DNA of 64,000 nt from assembly GCF_030690045.1 (NCBI RefSeq), contig NZ_JAUYHK010000010.1:62001-126000 (forward strand). Direction: 5' to 3'. Position numbers and translations under genes: made by a program. Source of the stretch: Thalassospira sp. (lineage in GTDB: Bacteria > Pseudomonadota > Alphaproteobacteria > Rhodospirillales > Thalassospiraceae). Below are positions 10,595-19,245 of the stretch, piece after piece. The notes under the pieces were generated by a model that was given only the letters and a program-made list of their open reading frames with translations, made no database searches and had not been told where the DNA came from. Positions within the stretch are counted from its first letter, which is position 1. Every line of letters starts with the position of its first letter.

Positions 10595-11908
10595 TCAGCC
10601 CGCCGTTACCACCTGTTCAACGAACTGCCGGACATCCTGATCGAGGATGTGCGCCTGTTGTTGCAAATGCCCGGCGGCCCCCCTGACCTGACTGACGGCA
10701 TCGCCGGATTCCGTGGTCTCGCGGGCAACATCGTGAATGATTTCGGCAATGCGGCGCATCCGGGTGACGGCCGCGTCGATCCGGCGGCTGATATCTTCCA
10801 CCACCTCGCCCTGCTGACGGACGACTTCGGCAATATGGCGGGTGCTGCTGTCGATTTCCTCGATATTGTCGTTAATGGCGCGCACCGCACTGACCGCTTC
10901 GCGTGTCATGTTTTGCATGGCGCCGATTTCACCAATCACATCCTCGGCCGCGCGGGCCGTCTGATTGGCAAGGTTTTTGACCTCCGTCGCGACCACGGCA
11001 AATCCCTTGCCTGCTTCTCCGGCCCGTGCCGCCTCGATCGTGGCATTCAGCGCCAGAAGATTGGTCTGTTCGGCAATGTCGGTAATCAGGCCAACCACCC
11101 CGGCCACCCGGTTTGCCACTTCGTTCAATTCATCAATCCGCTGTCCGGCAAGGGCCGCACGGCGCACGGCGGCTTCGGCCATGCCCGCCGATCCGCTGAT
11201 CTGACTGCCGATATCGCGGATCGAGGCGCTAAACTGCCCGGTCGCCGCCGCAATCCCGTCAAGGGCGGTGCTGCTTTCCCCGGTGGCTTGCCGTACATGT
11301 TCGGCCTGCTGGCTGATATCGTTGATCCGGGTCGCCAGGGATTGCGAATTGTCGGATAATTGCCCGGCGGCACTGGACACCGAACTGACCACCTGTCCGA
11401 TATTGTCGCCGATTTTCCCGGCACTGGTGGCAAAATTGCGGGTTTTGCCATCCATCGCCGTCAGGGCGGCATTGACCTTGGCGGCATAATCGATGAAATC
11501 GCCGCGCAAGCCAGCCGGCAGGATTTTCCGATAATAGGCCCCGCGTGCCGCATGTTGCATCGCCCCCGATGCTTCCTTGGTAAAGGCTTCGGTCAGATCC
11601 AGCAAATTATTGATGCTGCACATCAAGGGCGTCAGATCGCCCGCCTGATCGCGGTTGTTCAACCGTGCATCCATCGCCCCGGCGGCGGCGGCATCAATCA
11701 CCGCCTTGCTGTGGCGCAAGGCGCGGTCGAATGCGGTGATACCGGCAAAAACCAGCGCAATCACCCCCAGAACCACCCCCCCGGCCCCGATCAGAGCCAT
11801 GCCGGATACTGTCGCCCCACTGATCGCCCAGCCTGTCAGGGCCAGTTGCGCAATCCCGGCCAGAATCAGCAACAGGCGCAGATTATAAAGTGTGAACAAA
11901 TTCGTCAT
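10595..11908 (-). CDS. Chemoreceptor-type signalling protein (MCP) lacking a periplasmic domain
   Basis: 437 residues. Two hydrophobic segments (about 10-30 and 36-60) are joined by only a few residues, so there is almost no periplasmic sensor. A long coiled coil follows, with the MCP hairpin tip [21 protein letters not shown] and [15 protein letters not shown]. The gene overlaps the upstream PAS gene by 26 bp and is cotranscribed with it. That arrangement matches a receptor whose PAS sensor is a separate protein, as in Campylobacter CetA/CetB. It probably signals through CheA/CheW. No C-terminal CheR-docking pentapeptide is visible. Confidence 0.88.
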   Translation of the reverse strand: MTNLFTLYNLRLLLILAGIAQLALTGWAISGATVSGMALIGAGGVVLGVIALVFAGITAFDRALRHSKAVIDAAAAGAMDARLNNRDQAGDLTPLMCSINNLLDLTEAFTKEASGAMQHAARGAYYRKILPAGLRGDFIDYAAKVNAALTAMDGKTRNFATSAGKIGDNIGQVVSSVSSAAGQLSDNSQSLATRINDISQQAEHVRQATGESSTALDGIAAATGQFSASIRDIGSQISGSAGMAEAAVRRAALAGQRIDELNEVANRVAGVVGLITDIAEQTNLLALNATIEAARAGEAGKGFAVVATEVKNLANQTARAAEDVIGEIGAMQNMTREAVSAVRAINDNIEEIDSSTRHIAEVVRQQGEVVEDISRRIDAAVTRMRRIAEIIHDVARETTESGDAVSQVRGAAGHLQQQAHILDQDVRQFVEQVVTAG

Positions 11909-12407
11909 AATTCATGCCCTGTTGCGCCATTACGGATTTAAACATCTCAAGCCCACGGGCCATGCCATCGCGGCGGTTCTGCTCGGTTTCTTCTTCGGCC
12001 CGCAACCGGGTATAAAGCGCACTGACCGCCGCCACCGCCTCGCGGCGCGGGCGACGGCGATTGGAATGAAAGGCGCGAATGGCCCCGTTGCTGTCAAAGG
12101 TTGGCGTCACATTGGCCAGAACCCAGTAATGATCGCCATTGGCACAACGATTGACGACATAGGCGAAAATTTCCTCGCCCCTTGCGATGGTTTCCCACAT
12201 CACCGCATAAACACAGCGCGGCATATGCGGATGCCGGATGATGCTGTGCGGCTGGCCCAGAACATCGCGTTCGCGATATCCGGCGATTTTCAGAAAAATG
12301 TCATTGGCATAGGTAATCCGGCCTTTGGGGTCGGTTTTGCTGACGATAATCTCGTCATCGGCAAAATGCCGTTCGACCCCGGTCAGGTGAATATTGTCCC
12401 GTTGCAT
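11883..12407 (-). CDS. Aer-type PAS domain protein
   Basis: 174 residues from the ATG at 12407, which has GGGGA upstream; the longer open frame has no start support. One PAS domain fills residues about 10-125, with the energy-taxis signatures [25 protein letters not shown] and [17 protein letters not shown], typical of FAD-binding Aer PAS domains. The short C-terminal helix is Arg/Glu-rich. The gene overlaps the start of the MCP gene, so the two are translationally coupled and probably form one bipartite redox or energy-taxis receptor. FAD binding is inferred from family resemblance. Confidence 0.85.
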   Translation of the reverse strand: MQRDNIHLTGVERHFADDEIIVSKTDPKGRITYANDIFLKIAGYRERDVLGQPHSIIRHPHMPRCVYAVMWETIARGEEIFAYVVNRCANGDHYWVLANVTPTFDSNGAIRAFHSNRRRPRREAVAAVSALYTRLRAEEETEQNRRDGMARGLEMFKSVMAQQGMNYDEFVHTL

Positions 12408-12628
12408 CTTGATAATCCCCAGAGAAGCGGCAGCTGTAACGCGCAGGCTCTTGCGGCCATATCGCATCCTTCCGGGTTCTGCCCCACGCCGAACCCGGAC
12501 ATACCATCCAGTGGTATAATCAATCGATATAACCTTACGGAAAGTACGGGGACTTGATTTGGCGCAAATGATCGCGGGAATATTTGGTTTTTTTGAAAAA
12601 CAACCCTGAGTGCGCAATGCACCCCTAT

Positions 12629-12662
12629 AAAAAACGCGCCCCGTTCAAAAGGCGCGTTTTAT
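12629..12662 (-). terminator. Terminator of the ppx-rlmE unit
   Basis: AAAACGCGCC pairs with GGCGCGTTTT around a 10-nt loop. Reading the minus strand, a T-rich tail follows, 30 bp after the rlmE stop. Confidence 0.8.
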
Positions 12663-12695
12663 TCTGGCAACGGCATCGACGAAATCCGGTTGTCT

Positions 12696-13514
12696 TTAAT
12701 CCTGATCGTCGGGCGTCCACAGTTTTTCCGGTGGCAATTCGGCATTGGCGATGTCTTCGGCGGCATTGTTCTGGCCCCGGAATCCGGTGGCGATCAGATA
12801 CATTTCCGGGCTTTCGGCACGCGACGAGGGCGGTTTGGCGTGTTTGGCAACGCGAAACAGCTTTTTGACATGCGCCAGCAAATCATTTTCCGTGCCGCCC
12901 TTGAACACCTTGGCGATAAAAATGCCATCGGGGGCAAGGACTTCTTCGGCGAAATAAATCGCATGTTCGACCAGATCAATGATGCGGATATGATCGGTGC
13001 CGCGATGGCCGGTGGTTGGCGGCGACATATCGGAAATCACCGCATCGACCGGGCCTTGCAAGGCATGTTTGATCATGGCGGGCGCATCAGGATCCAGAAA
13101 ATCGGCCTGCAAACAGGTTGCACCCGACACACCTTCCCATTCGGCGATATCAAGGCCCACCACCTGACCCTGCCCGCGTTCCGAACCGACCATATTGACC
13201 GCCACCTGCGTCCAGCCGCCCGGTGCCGCCCCCAGATCGACCACCCGCATGCCGGGGCGCAGCAAATCAAACTGATTGTTGATTTCAATCAGTTTGAAGG
13301 CCGCCCGCGACCGATAGCCCAGCCGACGTGCTTCCTGCACATAAGGGTCGTTCAACTGACGATCCAGCCAGCGGGTGGAGGAAATCTTGCGGCCCTTGGC
13401 ACTTTTGACACGGGTGCGCAAACCACGGCGTGCCCCGGTATCAATGGCGGCAATGGCCGATCCCTTGCGACGGCCTCCGCCGCCTTTTCCGCTTCCGCTG
13501 CGATTTTCGGTCAT
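12696..13514 (-). CDS. rlmE: 23S rRNA (uridine-2'-O-)-methyltransferase RlmE (FtsJ)
   Basis: 272 residues from the ATG at 13514. It methylates U2552 of 23S rRNA. The SAM motif VVDLGAAPGGW is clear. The K-D-K-E catalytic set can be seen as FKLIEI, VISDMSPPTTGH, FIAKVFKGG and SRAESPEMY. The first 60 residues are Gly/Arg/Lys-rich and extend beyond the E. coli protein (209 residues), a common alphaproteobacterial extension. It follows ppx by about 60 bp and shares the terminator downstream. Confidence 0.95.
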   Translation of the reverse strand: MTENRSGSGKGGGGRRKGSAIAAIDTGARRGLRTRVKSAKGRKISSTRWLDRQLNDPYVQEARRLGYRSRAAFKLIEINNQFDLLRPGMRVVDLGAAPGGWTQVAVNMVGSERGQGQVVGLDIAEWEGVSGATCLQADFLDPDAPAMIKHALQGPVDAVISDMSPPTTGHRGTDHIRIIDLVEHAIYFAEEVLAPDGIFIAKVFKGGTENDLLAHVKKLFRVAKHAKPPSSRAESPEMYLIATGFRGQNNAAEDIANAELPPEKLWTPDDQD

Positions 13515-13576
13515 AATGCTGGTACTTTTCCGATCAAAACGGGTAAGGCCGGGGTGAGGCAAACATCGGTTTGCGG

Positions 13577-14692
13577 TTACAGTCCGGCTGAAATATCGGG
13601 CACTATATGACGGCGTGCCGCGTTGGGGTCAATAGCATGACCGTCGGCACGCATCAAATCGACAAGGATTCCCTCGCGCAGACCGCGGTCTGCGACCTTG
13701 AGCGTCGCCAGCGGCCATATATCGCGAATGGCGGCAAAAATCGCCGCCCCGGCATCCATCAGTTCGGCCCGCTGATTGCCAATACAGGGATGGCCCTGCC
13801 GTTTGTCGCTTTCCATGCGCAACAGCAATTCCGTCACCCGTTCGGCATCGTCAAACCGCAAATCCGATCCATCGACCTTGTGGCGTTCATAGCGTTCAAG
13901 GCCAAGGGCAATGCCGCAAAAGGTCGTCACCGTGCCCGATGTGCCGATCATCTGCACCCTGTTGTCGTCCAGAATATCCGAACAGCAATTACGCGCCGCG
14001 AAATCTTCCAGGCGGCTGCGGATTTCGGCCCGCATCGCCCCAAACCGTTCGCGCCGGTCAGCAATATGGGCATACCGTTCGGTCAGGCACAAAACCCCGC
14101 ACGGCATGGATAATGTATCGATGCTGTGGGTATCGCCATCCTGCCCGACCTCGATCCAGCAAATTTCCGTACTGCCACCGCCAATATCAAACACAATGCC
14201 ATAAGGCCGGTCATCAAGCAGCGCCGAACAGGCCTGCAAGGCCAGACGGCTTTCTTCCTCGGCATGGATGATGTGCAACTGGATGCCGGTTTCGGCCCGG
14301 ACACGGGCGACAAATTCATCGCGGTTTTCGGCCGACCGGCAGGCCTCGGTCGCCACGGCATATAATTTTGCGCCCGGATGCTTGTGCAATTTGCGCGCAC
14401 AGATTTTCAGGGCCTCTATCGCCCGCTCCATCGCCGGTTCGCACAAATACCCTTTTTCGCGCACCCCCTCGCCCAGACGCACCACCCGCGAAAACGCATC
14501 CAGCACCTTGAACCCGTCCTTGCAGGGCCGGGCGACCAGAAGACGGCAATTGGAACTGCCCAGATCAATCGCGGCATAAAGCGCACTGGTACTGGCACCG
14601 GCACTGGCGGCACCGGCGACACCCGCGACAACAGTGCCGCCTTCGGGCGCGACGGGCCCGGACGGTCTGTTATGACGGATGGTGTGGTTCAC
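13577..14692 (-). CDS. ppx: Ppx/GppA-family exopolyphosphatase
   Basis: About 371 residues. I chose the GTG at 14692, preceded by AAGGA at 9 bp; an ATG at 14728 gives 383 residues but lacks a ribosome binding site. The sugar-kinase-like fold is shown by the phosphate-1 motif YAAIDLGSSNCRLLVA and the phosphate-2 motif IVFDIGGGSTEI, with VATEACR between them. The family hydrolyses polyphosphate or pppGpp. The N-terminal 40 residues are low-complexity. It heads an operon with rlmE, an association common in alphaproteobacteria. Confidence 0.9.
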   Translation of the reverse strand: MNHTIRHNRPSGPVAPEGGTVVAGVAGAASAGASTSALYAAIDLGSSNCRLLVARPCKDGFKVLDAFSRVVRLGEGVREKGYLCEPAMERAIEALKICARKLHKHPGAKLYAVATEACRSAENRDEFVARVRAETGIQLHIIHAEEESRLALQACSALLDDRPYGIVFDIGGGSTEICWIEVGQDGDTHSIDTLSMPCGVLCLTERYAHIADRRERFGAMRAEIRSRLEDFAARNCCSDILDDNRVQMIGTSGTVTTFCGIALGLERYERHKVDGSDLRFDDAERVTELLLRMESDKRQGHPCIGNQRAELMDAGAAIFAAIRDIWPLATLKVADRGLREGILVDLMRADGHAIDPNAARRHIVPDISAGL

Positions 14693-14941
14693 GGTGCCGG
14701 TTCCTTGTTTTGGGTGATCAGGGTTCATATCGGGCGCGCAAAATACGCAAAATCTTTCGGATCAGTCATCCGACTCTATCATATGAGTTTAACGACAAAG
14801 CAACGCAACGCAAATCCCCCATTGCGCGTATGGATAAAAGGATTTTTTTGCCCGGCGGGCGATTGCCCGAAAAAAGGACTTGCAAAAGCCCGAACGGTTT
14901 ACTAAACACCGCTGCACGCCACGCGGCGTCCAAGGCCCTGC

Positions 14942-15015
14942 TGGGGAATAGGTTAATGGTAGACCCGCGGACTCTGACTCCGCTAGTCCTGGTTCGAGTC
15001 CAGGTTCCCCAGCCA
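14942..15015 (+). tRNA. tRNA-Gln (CTG)
   Basis: 74 nt including an encoded CCA. Acceptor TGGGGAA pairs with TTCCCCA. The anticodon stem GCGGA/TCCGC closes the loop CTCTGAC with anticodon CTG. The T arm is CCTGG-TTCGAGT-CCAGG. The accessory block with GFA, HigBA and the repeat-flanked segment begins just downstream. Confidence 0.96.
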
Positions 15016-15166
15016 TCCTTCGCCTTGACAGGCTCCGGCCCGGATTTTCCCACAAAACATTTCTGCCGATTGAAAATGGATTTGCCCGCTGCAAACCATT
15101 GCGCGCCCCCTGCTGCCCGTTATAAATATTCAGATCATTTGAATTTGAACTGGCAGGAGACGCAAC

Positions 15167-15559
15167 ATGGACCGCTTTACCGGTGGCTGTCTGTGCGGTG
15201 ATGTCCGAATTGTCGCGTCGGGGCATCCAGACCGGGTTGGCCTTTGCCATTGCCTTGATTGCCGCAAGCATCACGGTGCCCTTTTTCACGCATCGGCGGT
15301 GTTTCCCGAGGATGCCGTGACGATTGAGGGCGAAACACGCGACTATGCCGGGCGGTTTTTCTGCCCTCGCTGCGGATCGTCGGTTTTCTCACGCAGCCCC
15401 GGCGAAATCGAACTGCATCTGGGATCTCTTGATACCCCGGACCAGCTAAAGCCCACCTACGAACTCTGGACCATCCGCCGTGAATCCTGGTTGCCGCCGG
15501 TACCGCTGGCGCAACAATATGGCCGTGACAACGACGCTACGGATCGTTCCGGGGAATAG
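15167..15559 (+). CDS. GFA (glutathione-dependent formaldehyde-activating) family protein
   Basis: 130 residues preceded by CAGGAG. The zinc-binding cysteines of the GFA/CENP-V fold are all visible: GGCLCGDVR (C8, C10), GLCHCLDCRKHHG and FFCPRCGSS. Family members bind structural zinc; S-hydroxymethylglutathione synthase activity has been claimed for only a few, so a formaldehyde role is not implied. It stands alone downstream of tRNA-Gln and faces the convergent HigBA pair. Confidence 0.88.
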   Translation: MDRFTGGCLCGDVRIVASGHPDRVGLCHCLDCRKHHGALFHASAVFPEDAVTIEGETRDYAGRFFCPRCGSSVFSRSPGEIELHLGSLDTPDQLKPTYELWTIRRESWLPPVPLAQQYGRDNDATDRSGE

Positions 15560-15588
15560 CCCGGACAAACCAGCTGTCGGCTTTTTTT

Positions 15589-15900
15589 TCAGGCACAAAT
15601 ATCTTCGGGAATTGAACGCGGAACAATCCTGTCAATATCCGCGCCAACCTCCCGGCGGGCTTCCATTATGTCATGGGTATTTTGCAGATGCAGCCAGTAC
15701 CCGTCCGACACCTGAAAATAGCGACATAACCGCAAATCGGTATCGGCGGTAATGCCGCGCCGCCCGCGAATGATTTCACTGATCCGGTTGGCCGGAACAC
15801 CAATCGCCTGCGCCAACGCATTTTGCGACAGTCCCAATGGTTCCAGAAATTCTTCGTTCAGGATATCACCGGGATGTGGATTTTTCAAAAGCCGGGTCAT
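15589..15900 (-). CDS. higA: HigA-family antitoxin (first copy)
   Basis: 103 residues from the ATG at 15900; a longer open frame runs back into higB. The N-terminal PHPGDILNEEFLEPLGLSQN is the HigA signature and leads into a helix-turn-helix (ALAQAIGVPANRISEIIRGRRGI). HigA neutralises HigB and represses the operon. Its start lies 19 bp after the higB stop. Confidence 0.9.
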   Translation of the reverse strand: MTRLLKNPHPGDILNEEFLEPLGLSQNALAQAIGVPANRISEIIRGRRGITADTDLRLCRYFQVSDGYWLHLQNTHDIMEARREVGADIDRIVPRSIPEDICA

Positions 15901-15919
15901 TTCAACACCTGTTTCCTGT

Positions 15920-16201
15920 TCAGTGATAGTCGGCAATTTCAACGTCATAAGCCTCGCCATCCTGCCAGACAAAACAAAGACGCCATTGATCGTTAATCCG
16001 GATGCTCATTTGCCCCTTGCGATCCCCTTTCAGGGATTCAAGCCGGTTCCCCGGCGGATTTTTGAGGTCATCTGTTGTTTTTGAGGCATCAAGCTGACGC
16101 AATTTGCGCAAGGCTCGATCCTGCATGTCTTCGGGAAACGCCCTGACGGTAATACCATTCCATATTTTCAAGGTATGTTTGCAAGCAAAAGACTGGATCA
16201 T
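15920..16201 (-). CDS. higB: HigB-family toxin, RelE/ParE superfamily (first copy)
   Basis: 93 residues. DLKNPPGNRLESLKGDRKGQ and SIRINDQWRLCF are the family core, ending in VEIADYH. HigB toxins are ribosome-dependent mRNA endonucleases. The toxin-first order is normal for hig operons. A small inverted repeat (ATCATA-N7-TATGAT) lies 13-31 bp upstream and may be the HigA operator. Confidence 0.9.
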   Translation of the reverse strand: MIQSFACKHTLKIWNGITVRAFPEDMQDRALRKLRQLDASKTTDDLKNPPGNRLESLKGDRKGQMSIRINDQWRLCFVWQDGEAYDVEIADYH

Positions 16202-16213
16202 CCTGCTATCCCC

Positions 16214-16232
16214 ATCATAGCAATTATATGAT
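16214..16232. promoter_or_regulatory. Possible HigA operator
   Basis: ATCATA and TATGAT form a 6-bp inverted repeat with a 7-nt spacer just before the higB start, where an autoregulated toxin-antitoxin operon would carry its operator. The short arms make chance occurrence possible. Confidence 0.35.
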
Positions 16233-16265
16233 TTCCGTACAACATCATTTCAGCGCCAGCAAGAT

Positions 16266-16296
16266 TCACAACAAAAAACAGGGCGGCGAGGAAGAG
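16266..16296. repeat. 31-bp direct repeat, left copy
   Basis: Identical over 31 bp to 17921-17951, which is the last ten codons of fthC including its stop. The match ends abruptly on both sides. This copy lies outside any gene I call. Confidence 0.9.
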
Positions 16297-16534
16297 TCGA
16301 TGAGGAAAAATCGTCGCCTTCTAATGCTATATCCCGAGTGATGCCATAACGCCAAAGTTCCTCTGGTGGGACATGCAGAGCATGTCATTGCAGCTATTTC
16401 AGTAGCAGACTCTTGGTCGCCATTTAGCTCAGCCGTCAAAACACCATTGGCTTCAAATCGATCTGAAATTATCCACCTTACAACATTCCGGACAACAACG
16501 GAGGTATTCCGAAACAATCACCAACCGCTCACAT
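16297..16534. other. Gene-free start of the repeat-bounded segment
   Basis: This stretch lies between the left 31-bp repeat and the LysE-type gene and is visibly GC-poorer than flanking DNA. Its open frames are short and resemble nothing I recognise. Confidence 0.4.
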
Positions 16535-17164
16535 TCACCTCGTCACAGCCATAAATGCGCTGCCACCGAGCAAAAACGATCCGCCTGCATAGCCCATCAC
16601 TTTGCGCGCGCGTAAACTTTGGAATTGCTGCCGAACCTGAACAGCTAGCAATGCATAGCTCATCAAAACACCAAACACGACCAAGCATGAAGTCACCATT
16701 AATACCAAAAACTGCGGTAGTGCTGGTGCGCTTGGGTTTATGAACTGGGCCAAAAACGCGACATAGAACATGATCGCCTTTGGGTTAAGAGCCCCGGTCA
16801 AGAAACCCGCGCGCCAGCTTGCAGACTGCTGTAGCAAATTGGCATTCTCATCAGCGGCCAAGTCATCACTTCCAAGCCTGCGAGCAGCTAGCAACTGGGT
16901 TACACCAAGCCAGAACATGTAAGCCACCCCGGCCCATTTCAGAACAAAGAATGCTTCTGCAGAAGCTGCTAAGATCAAACCCAGCCCAGCATATGCAGTC
17001 GCCATCACCACAACGCCGCCAGCGATATCACCCAACACGCAATACATTGCAGCCTTCAGCCCGCGCGAAAGGGAATGCCCGATAACCATAAAAACAGAAG
17101 GCCCAGGTATCAGCGAGATTACGGTGTAAGCCGCGATATAGGTCAGCCAAATTTCCAAATTCAT
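16535..17164 (-). CDS. LysE/RhtB-family amino acid exporter (in repeat-bounded segment)
   Basis: 209 residues from the ATG at 17164, with AAAAGGG 8 bp upstream. About six hydrophobic segments are present, with the family start YTVISLIPGPSVFMVIGHSLSRG and the internal motif GFLTGALNPKAIMFYVAF. The family exports amino acids such as lysine, arginine or homoserine lactones; the substrate cannot be predicted. Codon and base use are less GC-rich than in the surrounding genes, and the gene lies between the 31-bp direct repeats, so it is probably acquired. Confidence 0.87.
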   Translation of the reverse strand: MNLEIWLTYIAAYTVISLIPGPSVFMVIGHSLSRGLKAAMYCVLGDIAGGVVVMATAYAGLGLILAASAEAFFVLKWAGVAYMFWLGVTQLLAARRLGSDDLAADENANLLQQSASWRAGFLTGALNPKAIMFYVAFLAQFINPSAPALPQFLVLMVTSCLVVFGVLMSYALLAVQVRQQFQSLRARKVMGYAGGSFLLGGSAFMAVTR

Positions 17165-17373
17165 AGTCGCCACCCTTTTCGAGTTTATTCAAGCTTGAAA
17201 TAGCATGATATGAACCGCCCTTAATATTAACCTGCATGTATCCATTTTCGCATGCCGATTGAATGAATGAAGACCGGATCGTCGCGATTTCGTTGAAGCT
17301 GTTGCGGCCGGATAGTGTTGCTGTTTCTGGCACGGTGGTTCTTTGTTGTAGAAGAGATGCAACGTCTTGCACC

Positions 17374-17811
17374 TCACTCCCAAAGACATGACAGAGGTGC
17401 GGCGGCAAGTATTTCTCCGAACGGTATGATATCGGTGCCGTCATAAAGCACGACGCCACAGGCGAAGCGGTCCTTGCATGCGTCAGTCAGCACCCGCAAG
17501 CCTGCAAAATCGCTGGATTTCACAGCGGCACTGGCTTTCACCTCGATCCCGACAATCATACCGTCATCACGTTCCAACACAATATCCACTTCGTGATTCT
17601 GATGATCGCGGAAATGATACGGTGTCAACCACAGACCGGAAGCAGTCATGAGTTTCTGGACTTCCGAAAAGACGAAACTTTCCAAAAGCGCACCGAAGGT
17701 TCGGCGATCCGCTTTGACCCGGTCAAAACCCAGTCCGCGCATCGCCGCAAGAAGCCCGCTGTCAAGAAAATGCAATTTGGGCGTATTGGACAGCCGTTTC
17801 AGCGCGTTCAT
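17374..17811 (-). pseudogene. Remnant of an AAA ATPase with DUF4143 domain (C-terminal part only)
   Basis: 145 residues are open. They match the C-terminal DUF4143 half of bacterial AAA+ proteins: LSNTPKLHFLDSGLLAAMRGL, LLESFVFSEVQKL and EVDIVLERDDGMIVGIEVKAS. Full proteins have about 380-430 residues with an N-terminal P-loop ATPase, which is absent here. Upstream (17812-17920) is AT-rich sequence with no ATPase motif before the right-hand 31-bp repeat. The gene is therefore a truncated relic; loss probably came with insertion or deletion of the segment. Confidence 0.75.
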
Positions 17812-17920
17812 ATGCCAAGGTTGAAGCTGGGAGACGGATAATTAGAAGTTAAGAACCTGAAAATTAGAAGTCATAAGATTGAAATTCAGATATCAAATAT
17901 CAATACAGCCCCAAAACAAC

Positions 17921-17951
17921 TCACAACAAAAAACAGGGCGGCGAGGAAGAG
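17921..17951. repeat. 31-bp direct repeat, right copy (3' end of fthC)
   Basis: Perfect match to 16266-16296, in the same orientation, starting at the fthC stop codon. The pair encloses 1,624 bp of GC-poorer DNA carrying a LysE-type gene and an ATPase relic. Confidence 0.9.
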
Positions 17952-18589
17952 ACAATCCGGTCTTCTGCACCCCGCGCCGCATCCGAAAATTCCCGCGTGC
18001 CGTTTTCGGTCACGACAATATCCATCGGAATATCATGGCGATGCGGAAAGATGGTTGCCACCCGGCTGTGGGCAAAGCCAACACCAATCACCAGCGGCTT
18101 GCGCGGCAGTGTCGCCAACGTCCGGTCAAAAAAACCCCCGCCATAGCCCAGCCGGTATCCGGCATCATCAAACCCCACCAGCGGCGCGATGATCACTTGC
18201 GGCATCACAACGGGGCTTTCGACCGGTTCCAAAATCCCGGCATAACCGGGCTTCATCACGGTTTCGGAGGCCCATCTGTGAAACGCCATTGGCGCGTCTT
18301 TGCCTGCCACCACCGGCAGGGCGGCATTGCCGCCTGCGGCAATATGGGCGGACAGAACCGGGCGCAAATCAATCTCGCCGCGAAACGGCCAGTAAAACCC
18401 GATGGTCGCAGCAGGCCGTATCGCCAGCAATTGCCCCACATGATCCCGGATCGCCTGCGATGCCCGGTCATGGTCGCTCCGGGTTATTTCCTTGCGCTGC
18501 GCCAACAATATTGCGCGCATCTGATGCCGCCAGCGCATCTGGCCGTCGGCATCGTCTTTTTCCGGCATTTTCGGCAAATCGGCATTCAT
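17921..18589 (-). CDS. fthC: 5-formyltetrahydrofolate cyclo-ligase
   Basis: 222 residues from the ATG at 18589; the start is tentative because the ribosome binding site is weak. The enzyme converts 5-formyl-THF to 5,10-methenyl-THF with ATP. Recognised by RHQMRAILLAQRKEI near the N-terminus, TIGFYWPFRGEIDLRP, and the phosphate-binding YRLGYGGGFFDRTLA followed by VIGVGFAHS. The last ten codons are duplicated at 16266-16296, so the C-terminal residues SSSPPCFLL may derive from an integration event. Confidence 0.9.
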   Translation of the reverse strand: MNADLPKMPEKDDADGQMRWRHQMRAILLAQRKEITRSDHDRASQAIRDHVGQLLAIRPAATIGFYWPFRGEIDLRPVLSAHIAAGGNAALPVVAGKDAPMAFHRWASETVMKPGYAGILEPVESPVVMPQVIIAPLVGFDDAGYRLGYGGGFFDRTLATLPRKPLVIGVGFAHSRVATIFPHRHDIPMDIVVTENGTREFSDAARGAEDRIVSSSPPCFLL

Positions 18590-18640
18590 GACAGGCCGTA
18601 AATCCTTGTTCCGGCAAACGAAAATCCACCCCAAACGCAT

Positions 18641-18663
18641 AACGCGCCGGAGACCGGCGCGTT
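18641..18663 (-). terminator. Probable terminator of cspA
   Basis: AACGCGCCGG and CCGGCGCGTT form a perfect 10-bp stem with a 3-nt loop, 38 bp after the cspA stop. The T tract on the minus strand is weak, so some read-through into fthC is possible. Confidence 0.55.
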
Positions 18664-18700
18664 AACGGTTGTCAGCGAAAAGCTGCAATCCAGATCAAGA

Positions 18701-18907
18701 TCACAAGACGGAAAGATTTTCCGCCGACATGCGGCCATTGCGACCTTCGATGAGTTCAAATTGAAGTTTCTGGCCTTCATCAAGACCCTGCAGGCCAGCG
18801 CGCTGAACAGCGGTGATATGCACGAATGCATCCTTGCCGCCCTCGTCCGGGGTGATGAAGCCAAAACCCTTGGTCGCGTTGAACCACTTAACCGTTCCGG
18901 TAGCCAT
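18701..18907 (-). CDS. Cold shock protein, CspA family
   Basis: 68 residues, the normal size of a single cold-shock domain. RNP1 (KGFGFITP) and RNP2 (DAFVHITAV) are intact, so it should bind single-stranded RNA and DNA as a chaperone. A sigma-70-like promoter about 140 bp upstream implies a long 5' leader, as in cspA genes controlled through mRNA structure. Whether it is cold-induced cannot be told. Confidence 0.95.
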   Translation of the reverse strand: MATGTVKWFNATKGFGFITPDEGGKDAFVHITAVQRAGLQGLDEGQKLQFELIEGRNGRMSAENLSVL

Positions 18908-19048
18908 ATCCGTCGTCGTCCTTTGTTGAATAGAGGCACGCCCCCAAAAGGTTTGTGCTGTCGCCAGTCCCTGCCCTGCATCCTGTCATCACCGACAACC
19001 CAACCAGAAGGCAATCAGTACACACCAAAACACATCGCATCACATAAA

Positions 19049-19077
19049 AATTTACGTGAAAAATGGGCTTTGTGCAA
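19049..19077 (-). promoter_or_regulatory. Candidate promoter of cspA
   Basis: On the minus strand TTGCAC is followed after 17 bp by TAAATT, a fair sigma-70 match. It would start a transcript about 135 nt before the cspA ATG. Confidence 0.45.
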
Positions 19078-19245
19078 TGAAATCATGCCCGAATTTCATT
19101 TTTCACCCCATCATCTTCATTCTTTTTCGGCATATTTCCGGCAAACATCATCGCGCATCACGGTCATTCCACCCCAAAAAAGGAATAACCACCGCCAGAA
19201 AAACGATTATAAATAGAATGAGTTCTGATCATTCCCGCATGGCCC

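Noticed and set aside
16266..16517. 83-residue minus-strand frame ending in the left 31-bp repeat
   Set aside because: Its C-terminus equals that of fthC only because of the repeat; the rest has no recognisable sequence or start signal.
17028..17459. 143-residue minus-strand frame overlapping the LysE-type gene and the ATPase relic
   Set aside because: It is out of frame with both, has no ribosome binding site and no family resemblance; at most it includes decayed sequence between the two.
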